Assembly (NCBI GenBank): GCA_030532895.1
Contig: JAUNKF010000011.1
Location: 1-64,000, forward strand
Reading direction: 5' to 3'
Length of the DNA: 64,000 nucleotides
Source of the DNA: Lautropia sp.
Lineage (GTDB): Bacteria; Pseudomonadota; Gammaproteobacteria; Burkholderiales; Burkholderiaceae_E
Shown here: positions 57,651-64,000 of the stretch, piece by piece
Numbering within the stretch: position 1 is the stretch's first letter
Layout of the letters: each line of letters begins with the position of its first letter
The notes under the pieces: generated by a model
Databases searched by the model: none
What the model saw: the letters and a program-made list of their open reading frames with translations, nothing else
What the model was told of the DNA's origin: nothing
Position numbers and translations under genes: made by a program

Positions 57651-58352
57651 GTGTTGGCGACGGATTCCTTACTTCGAGTTCTCAAACAGGCAGGCATGGT
57701 GGGCGCAGCCACGGGTCTGGTGGCGTGCGCCGGCAGTGGGGGATATTCAACGCCCCTTGACCCGGCTTTGGGGGACGGCAATGCCACGTCGATCCGCACG
57801 GAGTATCAGACCCTGCATGGTGAGCCGCCCGAGGATGCCCGGCGTGGCCGCCTTCAATTGAAGGAAGAGCCGGTGCTCGAACGGGCCGAGGCCGTGCTCA
57901 GCAAGGAAGAGATCATGGCGGGGCGCTTTCATGCGCTGGCCGAGGAGGTCATCACGAAGGTCAATGCCGTGAGGGCCAAGGCACGTCAGTGCGGTGATGA
58001 GCCGATGGAGGCTGCACCGCCCGTTCGCTGGAATGCGCGTGTGGCGTATGCGGCCCTGCTGGAATCGGAATGGATGCTGGAGAACAACCGTTTCGATCAC
58101 GCCTGGGAAACCGGTGAACTCGTTTGGGATCGGTTCGAGATGGTTGGCTATCGCTGGAGCAAGGCCGATGAGAACATTGCGGCCGGTTTCCGCACGCTGG
58201 ACGAGGCAATCGAAGCCTGGGTGGACAGCCCTTCGCATTGCAAGGCGATGATGAGGGCCGATATCGAGGAAATCGGCCTGGCCGTCGTGCCCGGTTATCC
58301 GCAGAGCCGTTATCGCTCCTATTGGACGATGGCGCTGGGTACACCGCGCTGA
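57651..58352 (+). CDS. CAP/SCP-domain lipoprotein
   Basis: The GTG at 57651 gives 233 residues with a short hydrophobic N-terminus and a possible lipobox LVAC (about residue 26). The CAP (cysteine-rich secretory/pathogenesis-related) domain runs from about 100 to 228. It has KVNAVRAKARQCG, RWNARVAYAALLESEWMLENNRFDHAW, GYRWSKADENIAAGF and SPSHCKAMM, in which the conserved His and Glu pair is kept. Bacterial CAP proteins have no settled role. It is convergent with the small holin-family gene. Confidence 0.86.
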   Translation: MLATDSLLRVLKQAGMVGAATGLVACAGSGGYSTPLDPALGDGNATSIRTEYQTLHGEPPEDARRGRLQLKEEPVLERAEAVLSKEEIMAGRFHALAEEVITKVNAVRAKARQCGDEPMEAAPPVRWNARVAYAALLESEWMLENNRFDHAWETGELVWDRFEMVGYRWSKADENIAAGFRTLDEAIEAWVDSPSHCKAMMRADIEEIGLAVVPGYPQSRYRSYWTMALGTPR

Positions 58353-58357
58353 TTCCG

Positions 58358-58735
58358 TCAGCCGTCGTGGTTGCGCCGCTCGCCATCGAGCAGCAGCGCG
58401 CTGATCAAGCCGCTGATCAGGCTGTAGAGGATGGCGGCCAGCACAGCCCACCAGAAGCTGGCGATATGAAAACCGTCGATCAGTCCGGATGCGGCCCAGA
58501 ACATCAGGCCGTTGAGCAAGAGTGTGAAGAGGCCCAGCGTCAGGACATTGATGGGCAGGGTCAACACGAGCAGCACCGGTCGGATGAAGGTGTTGAGCAG
58601 GCCGATGACGATGGCCACGAGCAGCGCCGTGCCGAAGCTTTTGATCTCGACGGCGTTGAGCAGATGCGGCAGCAGAAAGATGGCGGTGGCGTTGATGAGC
58701 CAGCCCAGCAGCATGCGGATGGTGTTCGGGTTCAT
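58358..58735 (-). CDS. Phage-holin-family (DUF/PF04020-type) small membrane protein
   Basis: The ATG at 58735 with AGGAG upstream gives 125 residues with four hydrophobic helices, typical of the small 'phage holin family' proteins found on chromosomes. MLLGWLINATAIFLLPHLL is the first helix and GLLNTFIRPVLLVLTLPINVLTLGLFTLLLNG the centre. No phage genes are nearby, so I do not infer lysis. It follows ubiX on the same strand. Confidence 0.82.
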   Translation of the reverse strand: MNPNTIRMLLGWLINATAIFLLPHLLNAVEIKSFGTALLVAIVIGLLNTFIRPVLLVLTLPINVLTLGLFTLLLNGLMFWAASGLIDGFHIASFWWAVLAAILYSLISGLISALLLDGERRNHDG

Positions 58736-58773
58736 GGGCGTATCTCCTGATATCGTCCTGGTTTGAGGGGAGG

Positions 58774-59340
58774 TCAGCGCGGCTCCCACGGTGGGTTCAG
58801 GTTCTGTGGGATGCCGAAGAGGTCGAGCAGGCGACCGGCCATGTGTTCGATGACGGTGTCGAGGTCGCCAGGGCGCTGGTAGAAGGCCGGCACGGGTGGG
58901 TAAATGATGCCACCCATCTCCGTCACGCGCGTCATGTTGTGCAGGTGGGCGAGGTTGAGCGGGGCTTCGCGCGTGACGAGCACGAGACGGCGGCGCTCTT
59001 TCAACACCACGTCGGCAGCGCGGGTGATGAGGTTGTCAGACAGGCCCATCGCGATGGCGGCCAGGGTGCGCATCGAGCAGGGCGCCACGATCATGCCATC
59101 CGTCACGAAGGAGCCGGAGGCGATGCTGGCGCCCACGTCACGGATCGGATGCACCTTGTCGGCCAGCGCTTCGATCTGGGCGCGTCCCTGTTCCAGCTCG
59201 GTGGCGACGGTCTGCCAACCGGCCGGGGAGACGACCAGATGGGTTTCGACACCGTCCTGCTGGCGGAGGTGTTCAAGCAGCCGGACGCCGAGGACGGCGC
59301 CGCTGGCCCCGGTGATCGCGATGATCAGGCGACGGCTCAT
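58774..59340 (-). CDS. ubiX: Flavin prenyltransferase UbiX
   Basis: UbiX makes prenylated FMN, the cofactor of UbiD in ubiquinone synthesis. The ATG at 59340 ([15 protein letters not shown]) gives 188 residues; longer in-frame extension upstream is rejected. The FMN-binding N-terminus [47 protein letters not shown] and [16 protein letters not shown] are family hallmarks. The holin-family gene follows after 38 bases. Confidence 0.95.
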   Translation of the reverse strand: MSRRLIIAITGASGAVLGVRLLEHLRQQDGVETHLVVSPAGWQTVATELEQGRAQIEALADKVHPIRDVGASIASGSFVTDGMIVAPCSMRTLAAIAMGLSDNLITRAADVVLKERRRLVLVTREAPLNLAHLHNMTRVTEMGGIIYPPVPAFYQRPGDLDTVIEHMAGRLLDLFGIPQNLNPPWEPR

Positions 59341-59442
59341 GGTGTGATGAAACAGCAAGAAAAGTGTTAGTGTGCAGGCTGCGCCGCTGGGGTGCAAATG
59401 TGGTGCATGACATGCACCGGCATCGTTCAGGAAACTATCAGC

Positions 59443-60381
59443 ATGACATACAAGGTGTTTGTGGATGGCCAGGAAGGCACGACCGGGTTGCAGATTCATG
59501 ATTATCTGAAGCGGCGCTCGGATATTGCCGTGTTGCGGATCGATCCGGCGCTGCGCAAGGAGCCGGCCGAGCGCGCCCGTCTGCTGAATGAGGCGGATGT
59601 GGCTTTTCTGTGTCTGCCCGACGGGGCGGCGCGTGAGTCGGTGGCACTGGTCGAGAATCCGGATACCTGCGTGATCGACACGAGTACGGCCCATCGGGTG
59701 AGTCCGGACTGGGTGTATGGCTTGCCGGAGCTGGCCGCTGCGCAGCGGGACGAGATCCGCCAGCGCAAGCGAATTGCGAATCCGGGCTGCCATGCCACGG
59801 CGCTGATCCTCGCGCTGCGTCCGTTGAGGGATGCGGGGTTGCTGCCGGCCGGGTATCCGCTGTCTGCCACCTCGCTCACCGGGTATTCAGGCGGGGGCAG
59901 GAAGATGATCGAGCAGTATCAGGCCGATGCTGCCGGTGCGTTGCAGGCGCCTCGGCCTTATGCGTTGGGCCTGACGCACAAGCATTTGCCCGAGATGCAG
60001 CGCTACGCCGGCTTGGCTCACGCACCCGTGTTCAGCCCGGTGGTGGGCCCGTTCTACAAGGGGCTTGCTGTCAGCATCCCGCTCGATTTTGCCCGAATGG
60101 CGGGTCAGGTGAGTCGTCAGGCCGTGCATCAGGCGCTGCTTGAGCGCTATGCGAGCGAAGCCTTCGTGCAGGTTCACCCGCTGGATGGGGAGATGGCCGA
60201 TGGATTTTTCGATGTGCAGGGCAGCAACGACAGCAACCGGGTCGATCTCTTCGTGTTCGGCAACGACGAACAGGCGCTTCTGGTGGCACGGCTCGACAAC
60301 CTCGGTAAAGGGGCGAGCGGTGCGGCCGTGCAGTCGATGAACATCCACTTGGGGGTGGATGAGGCCAGTGGCCTCGTCTGA
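59443..60381 (+). CDS. argC: N-acetyl-gamma-glutamyl-phosphate reductase (type 2)
   Basis: ArgC reduces N-acetylglutamyl phosphate in arginine synthesis. The ATG at 59443 ([15 protein letters not shown]) gives 312 residues, the size of the shorter type-2 group. The nucleophilic Cys is C116 in [10 protein letters not shown], and the NADP-binding GQEGTTG is at 9-15. [10 protein letters not shown] and the C-terminal [15 protein letters not shown] are typical. It is convergent with grxD. Confidence 0.95.
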   Translation: MTYKVFVDGQEGTTGLQIHDYLKRRSDIAVLRIDPALRKEPAERARLLNEADVAFLCLPDGAARESVALVENPDTCVIDTSTAHRVSPDWVYGLPELAAAQRDEIRQRKRIANPGCHATALILALRPLRDAGLLPAGYPLSATSLTGYSGGGRKMIEQYQADAAGALQAPRPYALGLTHKHLPEMQRYAGLAHAPVFSPVVGPFYKGLAVSIPLDFARMAGQVSRQAVHQALLERYASEAFVQVHPLDGEMADGFFDVQGSNDSNRVDLFVFGNDEQALLVARLDNLGKGASGAAVQSMNIHLGVDEASGLV

Positions 60382-60395
60382 TAGCGCCGGGGCGC

Positions 60396-60719
60396 TCAGG
60401 CTTCGCGTGCGCTTTCGGGGATGAGCTTTTGCAGCTCGCCCGAGCCGAGCATTTCGTCCATGATGTCGGTGCCGCCGATGAATTCACCGTTGATGAAGAG
60501 CTGCGGAATGGTGGGCCAGTTGCTGAAATCCTTGATGCCTTGGCGCACCTCGGCATCTTCCAGCACGTTGATCGTCACCAGCTGCTTCACGCCCGCTTCC
60601 TTCAGGATCTGGATGGCCTTGCCGGAGAAACCACATTGGGGAAACTGGCCCGTGCCTTTCATGAAGAGCACGACCGGGTGATCGGTGACGACTTGCTTGA
60701 TGAATTCTTGAACGTCCAT
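60396..60719 (-). CDS. grxD: Monothiol glutaredoxin (Grx4/GrxD)
   Basis: GrxD binds and passes Fe-S clusters. The ATG at 60719 (MDVQEFIKQVV) gives 107 residues; the longer in-frame upstream part is not coding-like. The CGFS motif is at residues 29-32. WPTIPQLFINGEFIGGTDI is the glutathione/cis-Pro region. It lies at the end of the hemA-prfA-prmC-grxD order found in many Burkholderiales. Confidence 0.95.
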   Translation of the reverse strand: MDVQEFIKQVVTDHPVVLFMKGTGQFPQCGFSGKAIQILKEAGVKQLVTINVLEDAEVRQGIKDFSNWPTIPQLFINGEFIGGTDIMDEMLGSGELQKLIPESAREA

Positions 60720-61090
60720 GATGATTCTCTGACAAAAAGGGGGTTCAGGAAGCGCGTCCGTTGAAGGCATGCCGGTTGGGGATGCCGCACTGCGCCGGCC
60801 ACGTGGGCCTTTCCTTAGCGGGGATGATGAGGTGCCCATTCGAGCGGCACGCTGCTTGGGCCATCAGGCGTGTATCGCTCATGTACCGTTTTGCCCTCTG
60901 AACAATCCAGGGGGGGCTTGTGAGGCAGGTAAACAGGACACGCGTTGATCCAGCATTGGGGGCAATGGTAGTCCCATCGTCCCTATTAGGGAAATGTGAG
61001 GGCCATGACGGGGGCGCTCAAGGGCCGGCACGGAAGCGAAAAGGGCACCGCACGCATTGGCGGCTTTTGTCTCTCAACAGGTCATTGCCC
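60720..61090. other. Intergenic region between prmC and grxD
   Basis: I see no gene, terminator or strong promoter in this 371-base stretch. A short palindromic CCCTATTAGGG lies at 60982-60992. The Burkholderiales genes usually follow closely, so the extra DNA is slightly unusual. Confidence 0.4.
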
Positions 61091-62260
61091 TCAAAGCCTG
61101 GACGTGTCCGACCGGGGCGGCTGGCGCCCGCCGCTGACCCTGGGTTGTCCGGCCAGATCGCGTTGGGTGAAGACCTCGACAAAACCGGCGGCGTCCAACA
61201 GTGCCTGCACCGGGTCTTCCTGGTCGTAGCCGTGCTCCAGGAGCAGCCAGCCACCGGGCTTCAGGTGTTGGCGGGCACCGGTGATGATCTGGCGCAGGTC
61301 ATCCAGGCCATCCGGGCCGGCTGCCAGTGCCTGGGGGGGCTCGAAGCGCAGATCGCCTTCTTGCAGGTGATGATCACCTGTCGCGATGTAGGGCGGGTTC
61401 GAGACGATCAGGTCGACGGGTGGGGTGTCTGGTGGCAGGGCATCCCACCAGCTGCCCTGGTACCACTGGATGTGGGCGCCCAGCCGGTCGGCATTCTGCT
61501 GGGCAATGGCGAGGGCGTCGGCCGAGAGATCGACGGCGTGGATCGTCAGCGCATGCTCGTTGCTGGCATCGCCAGCGTCAGCTTGAGCGCTGGTGGCGGT
61601 GTGAACGGTGGCGGCAAGGCCAGCCGTGACAGCTTGAGGGGCGCCAATGGGTTGCCGGGAGGCACTGGCGGATGGTCGAGCCTCGGCGGCTTGTGGGGGC
61701 TGGGCCAAAGGGAGGTTCCAGCGCTCTGCCAAGGTCAGCGCCAGGGTGATGGCGATGATGCCGCTGCCCGTGCCCAGGTCGATGATCCTTGCCGAACCCG
61801 AACCCGAACCAGCAGCCTTGATCGATGACAGGGGGGCTGGCGGCTGCGTGGTGGTGCACGTGACCGGCACCGAGGGGGCGATTCGATCCGGGCTGCCCCC
61901 GATAGGTTGCCCGAAGATGGGCGCGAGCTTTGCCAGTGCTACCTCGATCAGCGTCTCAGTGTCGGCGCGGGGAATCAGGACGGCGGGTGAGACGAGGAAG
62001 GGGCGGCCGTAGAACTCCTGCTCGCCCGTGAGGTAGGCCAGCGGTTCGCCGGCGCGGCGGCGGGCAGCGAGCTGCTGAAAGCGTTGCTGGGTGTCGGTGT
62101 CCGTTTCGTCCTGATCGTGGGCGATCAGCCAGGTCATCGGGCGGCCGGTGACGAGGCTCATCAGTCGGCGTGCTTCGTGTCGGGGCAGGGCGCTGTCGCG
62201 CATCAGCTCACCGAGCTGGCAGGGGGCGAGAGGGATGGTGTCCCTGGGGATGGAGGGCAT
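61091..62260 (-). CDS. prmC: Peptide chain release factor glutamine methyltransferase PrmC with insertions
   Basis: PrmC methylates the Gln of the GGQ motif in RF1 and RF2. It is just downstream of prfA, its substrate gene. Motif I is IIDLGTGSGIIAI at about 159-171, and the catalytic NPPY is at 288-291. At 389 residues it is about 100 longer than usual (~275-290). The extra length is two low-complexity insertions, about 115-156 and 182-237. The first includes GSGSGS at 151-156, encoded by CCCGAA hexamers read on the other strand. Confidence 0.93.
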   Translation of the reverse strand: MPSIPRDTIPLAPCQLGELMRDSALPRHEARRLMSLVTGRPMTWLIAHDQDETDTDTQQRFQQLAARRRAGEPLAYLTGEQEFYGRPFLVSPAVLIPRADTETLIEVALAKLAPIFGQPIGGSPDRIAPSVPVTCTTTQPPAPLSSIKAAGSGSGSARIIDLGTGSGIIAITLALTLAERWNLPLAQPPQAAEARPSASASRQPIGAPQAVTAGLAATVHTATSAQADAGDASNEHALTIHAVDLSADALAIAQQNADRLGAHIQWYQGSWWDALPPDTPPVDLIVSNPPYIATGDHHLQEGDLRFEPPQALAAGPDGLDDLRQIITGARQHLKPGGWLLLEHGYDQEDPVQALLDAAGFVEVFTQRDLAGQPRVSGGRQPPRSDTSRL

Positions 62261-62412
62261 GCTGGATAACCGCTCATGCAGGTGTGTTCGTCGGCGGCAG
62301 GAACGTTGTGCGTGCTGCTGGCCTTCAGCACCAGGTCAACAGCGTTCCCAAGGACTTGACGGGTGGGCAAGCGACTGAAAGGCGCGAAGAAGTGCCCGCC
62401 GGATCAGGCGCG

Positions 62413-63492
62413 TCAGGCACTGTCGGCGTCTGCACTTTGCTCGGCGATGCGGGCCTTGATCAGCGCGTCGGTCAGCTCATCCAGCTCGCCGTCCATGATC
62501 GAGGACAGTTTGTAGAGTGTCAGGTTGATCCGGTGGTCGGTGAGCCGCCCCTGCGGGAAGTTGTAGGTGCGGATGCGCTCGGAGCGGTCGCCCGAACCGA
62601 CGAGGCTCTTGCGGTGGGCGGACATTTCGGCGTGCCGGGCCTGCTCACGGGCATCACGCAATCGCGTGAGCAGCACGGTCATGGCTTTTTCCCGGTTTCG
62701 GTGCTGCGAGCGGTCGTCCTGGCACTCGGCCACGGTACCGGTGGGCAGGTGGGTGATGCGAACGGCCGATTCGGTCTTGTTGACGTGCTGACCACCGGCG
62801 CCCGAGGCGCGGAACACGTCGATGCGCAGCTCGTCCGGGCTGATCTCGATGTCACCACTGGCGTCGGCCTCAGCCATCACGGCCACGGTGCAGGCCGAGG
62901 TATGGATGCGGCCTTGTGATTCGGTGACGGGCACCCGTTGCACCCGGTGTGCCCCCGATTCATGGCGCAGCCGTCCAAACACCTGCTGGCCGGTGATCTG
63001 GACGATCACCTCGCGATAACCGCCCAGCTCGGCTTCACTGGCCGACAGGATCTCGGTCTGCCAGCCACGTTGTTCCGCATAGCGCAGATACATCCGCAGG
63101 AGATCGCCGGCAAAGAGGGCGCTTTCGTCGCCGCCGGTGCCGGCGCGGATTTCCAGCATCGCATTGCGCTGATCATCCGGATCCTTGGGCTGCAGTAACG
63201 TTTCGATCCGTGTGAGCAGTTCGGTGCTGCGGGCATCAGCCTGCGCCGCTTCCTCATCGGCAAATTCACGCAGCTCGGGGTCATCCCGCATCTGTCGGGC
63301 GGCTGCCAGATCGGCCTGGGCGGCCTGCCATTGGGCATAGGCATCGAGCACCTCGCTCAGTTCGGCATGCTCCTGGTTGAGGGCGCGCAGTGCTTTCAGG
63401 TCGTTGCCGATGTCTTCGCTGGCCAGGCGGGCATTGACCTCGTCCAGCCGGTCGTGCATGCGGTCGAGCTTGTCACGCAGGGAGTCTTTCAT
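62413..63492 (-). CDS. prfA: Peptide chain release factor 1
   Basis: RF1 reads UAA and UAG stop codons. The 359 residues have the codon-recognition PVT (in [15 protein letters not shown]) and the catalytic GGQ in [20 protein letters not shown]. The N-terminal coiled-coil domain ([23 protein letters not shown]) is normal. hemA is upstream on the same strand and prmC downstream. Confidence 0.97.
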   Translation of the reverse strand: MKDSLRDKLDRMHDRLDEVNARLASEDIGNDLKALRALNQEHAELSEVLDAYAQWQAAQADLAAARQMRDDPELREFADEEAAQADARSTELLTRIETLLQPKDPDDQRNAMLEIRAGTGGDESALFAGDLLRMYLRYAEQRGWQTEILSASEAELGGYREVIVQITGQQVFGRLRHESGAHRVQRVPVTESQGRIHTSACTVAVMAEADASGDIEISPDELRIDVFRASGAGGQHVNKTESAVRITHLPTGTVAECQDDRSQHRNREKAMTVLLTRLRDAREQARHAEMSAHRKSLVGSGDRSERIRTYNFPQGRLTDHRINLTLYKLSSIMDGELDELTDALIKARIAEQSADADSA

Positions 63493-63578
63493 CGTGGTGC
63501 GGGGGTAATGGGCCGTGCGTGGCGGGGAAAAGCGGTCAAGGGCCGGGGGCCATCACCTGGCCAAGGGCATGACACGCG

Positions 63579-64000
63579 CTAGCGGTGACGCCTGGGGCCG
63601 GGGAAGAGGCTGCTCAGCAGGTTGGCCAGCTCGGCATCCTGTCCACCGTGGCGGTTGAGAAGCGTGGTGGGGCCATGCAGGAACTTGCGGGTGAGCGATT
63701 TGGAGAGCGCTTCCAGTACTTCGGCCGGGTCTTCGCCTCGGGCCAGCATCTTGCGGGCACGTTCCAGCTCGGCCAGACGCACGGCATCGCTGCGCGCATG
63801 CAGATCCTGGATCAGGGGCACGCTGCGGCGCTGTTGCAGCCAGCTCATGAAGGCGCTCACTTGCGTGTCGATGATGACTTCGGCCTCGGCCACCGCCATC
63901 TTGCGGCCTTCGAGGCCGGCATCGACCACTTCGCGCAGGTCATCCACCGTGTAGAGGAACACGTCGTCGAGCCGCGAGACCTCATCTTCGATATCCCGCG
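63579..64000 (-). CDS. hemA: Glutamyl-tRNA reductase, C-terminal part (cut by the window edge)
   Basis: The frame is open to base 64000 and continues beyond the window, so only the C-terminal ~140 residues are seen. [19 protein letters not shown] and the dimerisation helices ([63 protein letters not shown]) match HemA, which starts tetrapyrrole synthesis from glutamyl-tRNA. prfA follows, the usual order. The truncation is an edge effect. Confidence 0.95.
   Translation of the reverse strand, partial: RDIEDEVSRLDDVFLYTVDDLREVVDAGLEGRKMAVAEAEVIIDTQVSAFMSWLQQRRSVPLIQDLHARSDAVRLAELERARKMLARGEDPAEVLEALSKSLTRKFLHGPTTLLNRHGGQDAELANLLSSLFPGPRRHR

Noticed and set aside
58358-58735. Holin-family gene as evidence of a prophage
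   Set aside because: No other phage genes are near, and this family is common on chromosomes away from phages.
63579-64000. Truncated hemA as a pseudogene
   Set aside because: The open frame simply runs past the end of the window.

Overview
The window is high-GC DNA from a betaproteobacterium. Gene content and order are typical of the order Burkholderiales: ispE / tRNA-Gln / prs / rplY / pth / ychF, hpf-rpoN-lptB, rapZ-hprK-ptsN, mlaFEDACB, bolA-murA-hisGDCBHAF, hisIE-hinT-tatABC, petABC-sspAB, and hemA-prfA-prmC-grxD. I infer the order from this synteny and from the proteins. A Lautropia-like relative is possible, but I cannot confirm the genus without a search.

Layout. 1-1309: window edge and a HEPN-type Abi (abortive infection-like) gene. 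1346-9457 (mostly minus): ychF, pth, rplY, prs, tRNA-Gln, ispE, lolB and a TPR lipoprotein. 9723-12831 (plus): a dynamin-like GTPase and mutY. 12843-22070 (minus): rapZ, hprK, ptsN, hpf, rpoN, lptB, lptA, lptC, kdsC, kdsD, covering nitrogen-PTS control, sigma-54, LPS export and Kdo synthesis. 22402-28805 (plus): the Mla phospholipid-transport operon, then an ABC exporter pair. 28902-39780 (plus): bolA, murA and the histidine cluster, in which hisD and hisC form one fused gene and a DUF2252 gene sits between hisF and hisI. 39987-42316: hinT and tatABC. 42317-47438: an accessory stretch with a LysE exporter, a broken AraC regulator, a strongly AT-rich methyltransferase overlapping a membrane-protein gene, an internally deleted IS3-family element and a thioesterase. 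47439-50128: a DegS/DegQ-like protease, a NIF3 protein and mscL. 50649-55375: the cytochrome bc1 genes (petABC) and sspAB, then tRNA-Thr. 55868-60719: a LysP permease, a CAP-domain lipoprotein, a small holin-family membrane protein, ubiX, argC and grxD. 61091-64000: prmC, prfA and the 3' end of hemA.

The window joins cell-envelope building (LPS transport, Mla, MurA, LolB), histidine synthesis, Tat export with a likely Tat substrate (the Rieske protein), and translation upkeep (Pth, L25, RF1, PrmC, YchF, Hpf). No phage, CRISPR array or classical defence island is present. The clearest candidate for a defence function is the HEPN Abi gene at the left edge.

The most unusual general trait is that several housekeeping proteins (RpoN, HisD-HisC, HisF, MlaA, TatC, SspB, PrmC) carry Ala/Ser/Gly/Pro/Gln-rich insertions or tails. 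Some are encoded by, or lie near, hexanucleotide tandem repeats (CCCGAA, CAGCCC, AACAGC). Other points of note are the hisD-hisC fusion, the overlap of ispE with tRNA-Gln, a strong stem-loop between tatA and tatB, and the AT-rich methyltransferase/membrane-protein pair.
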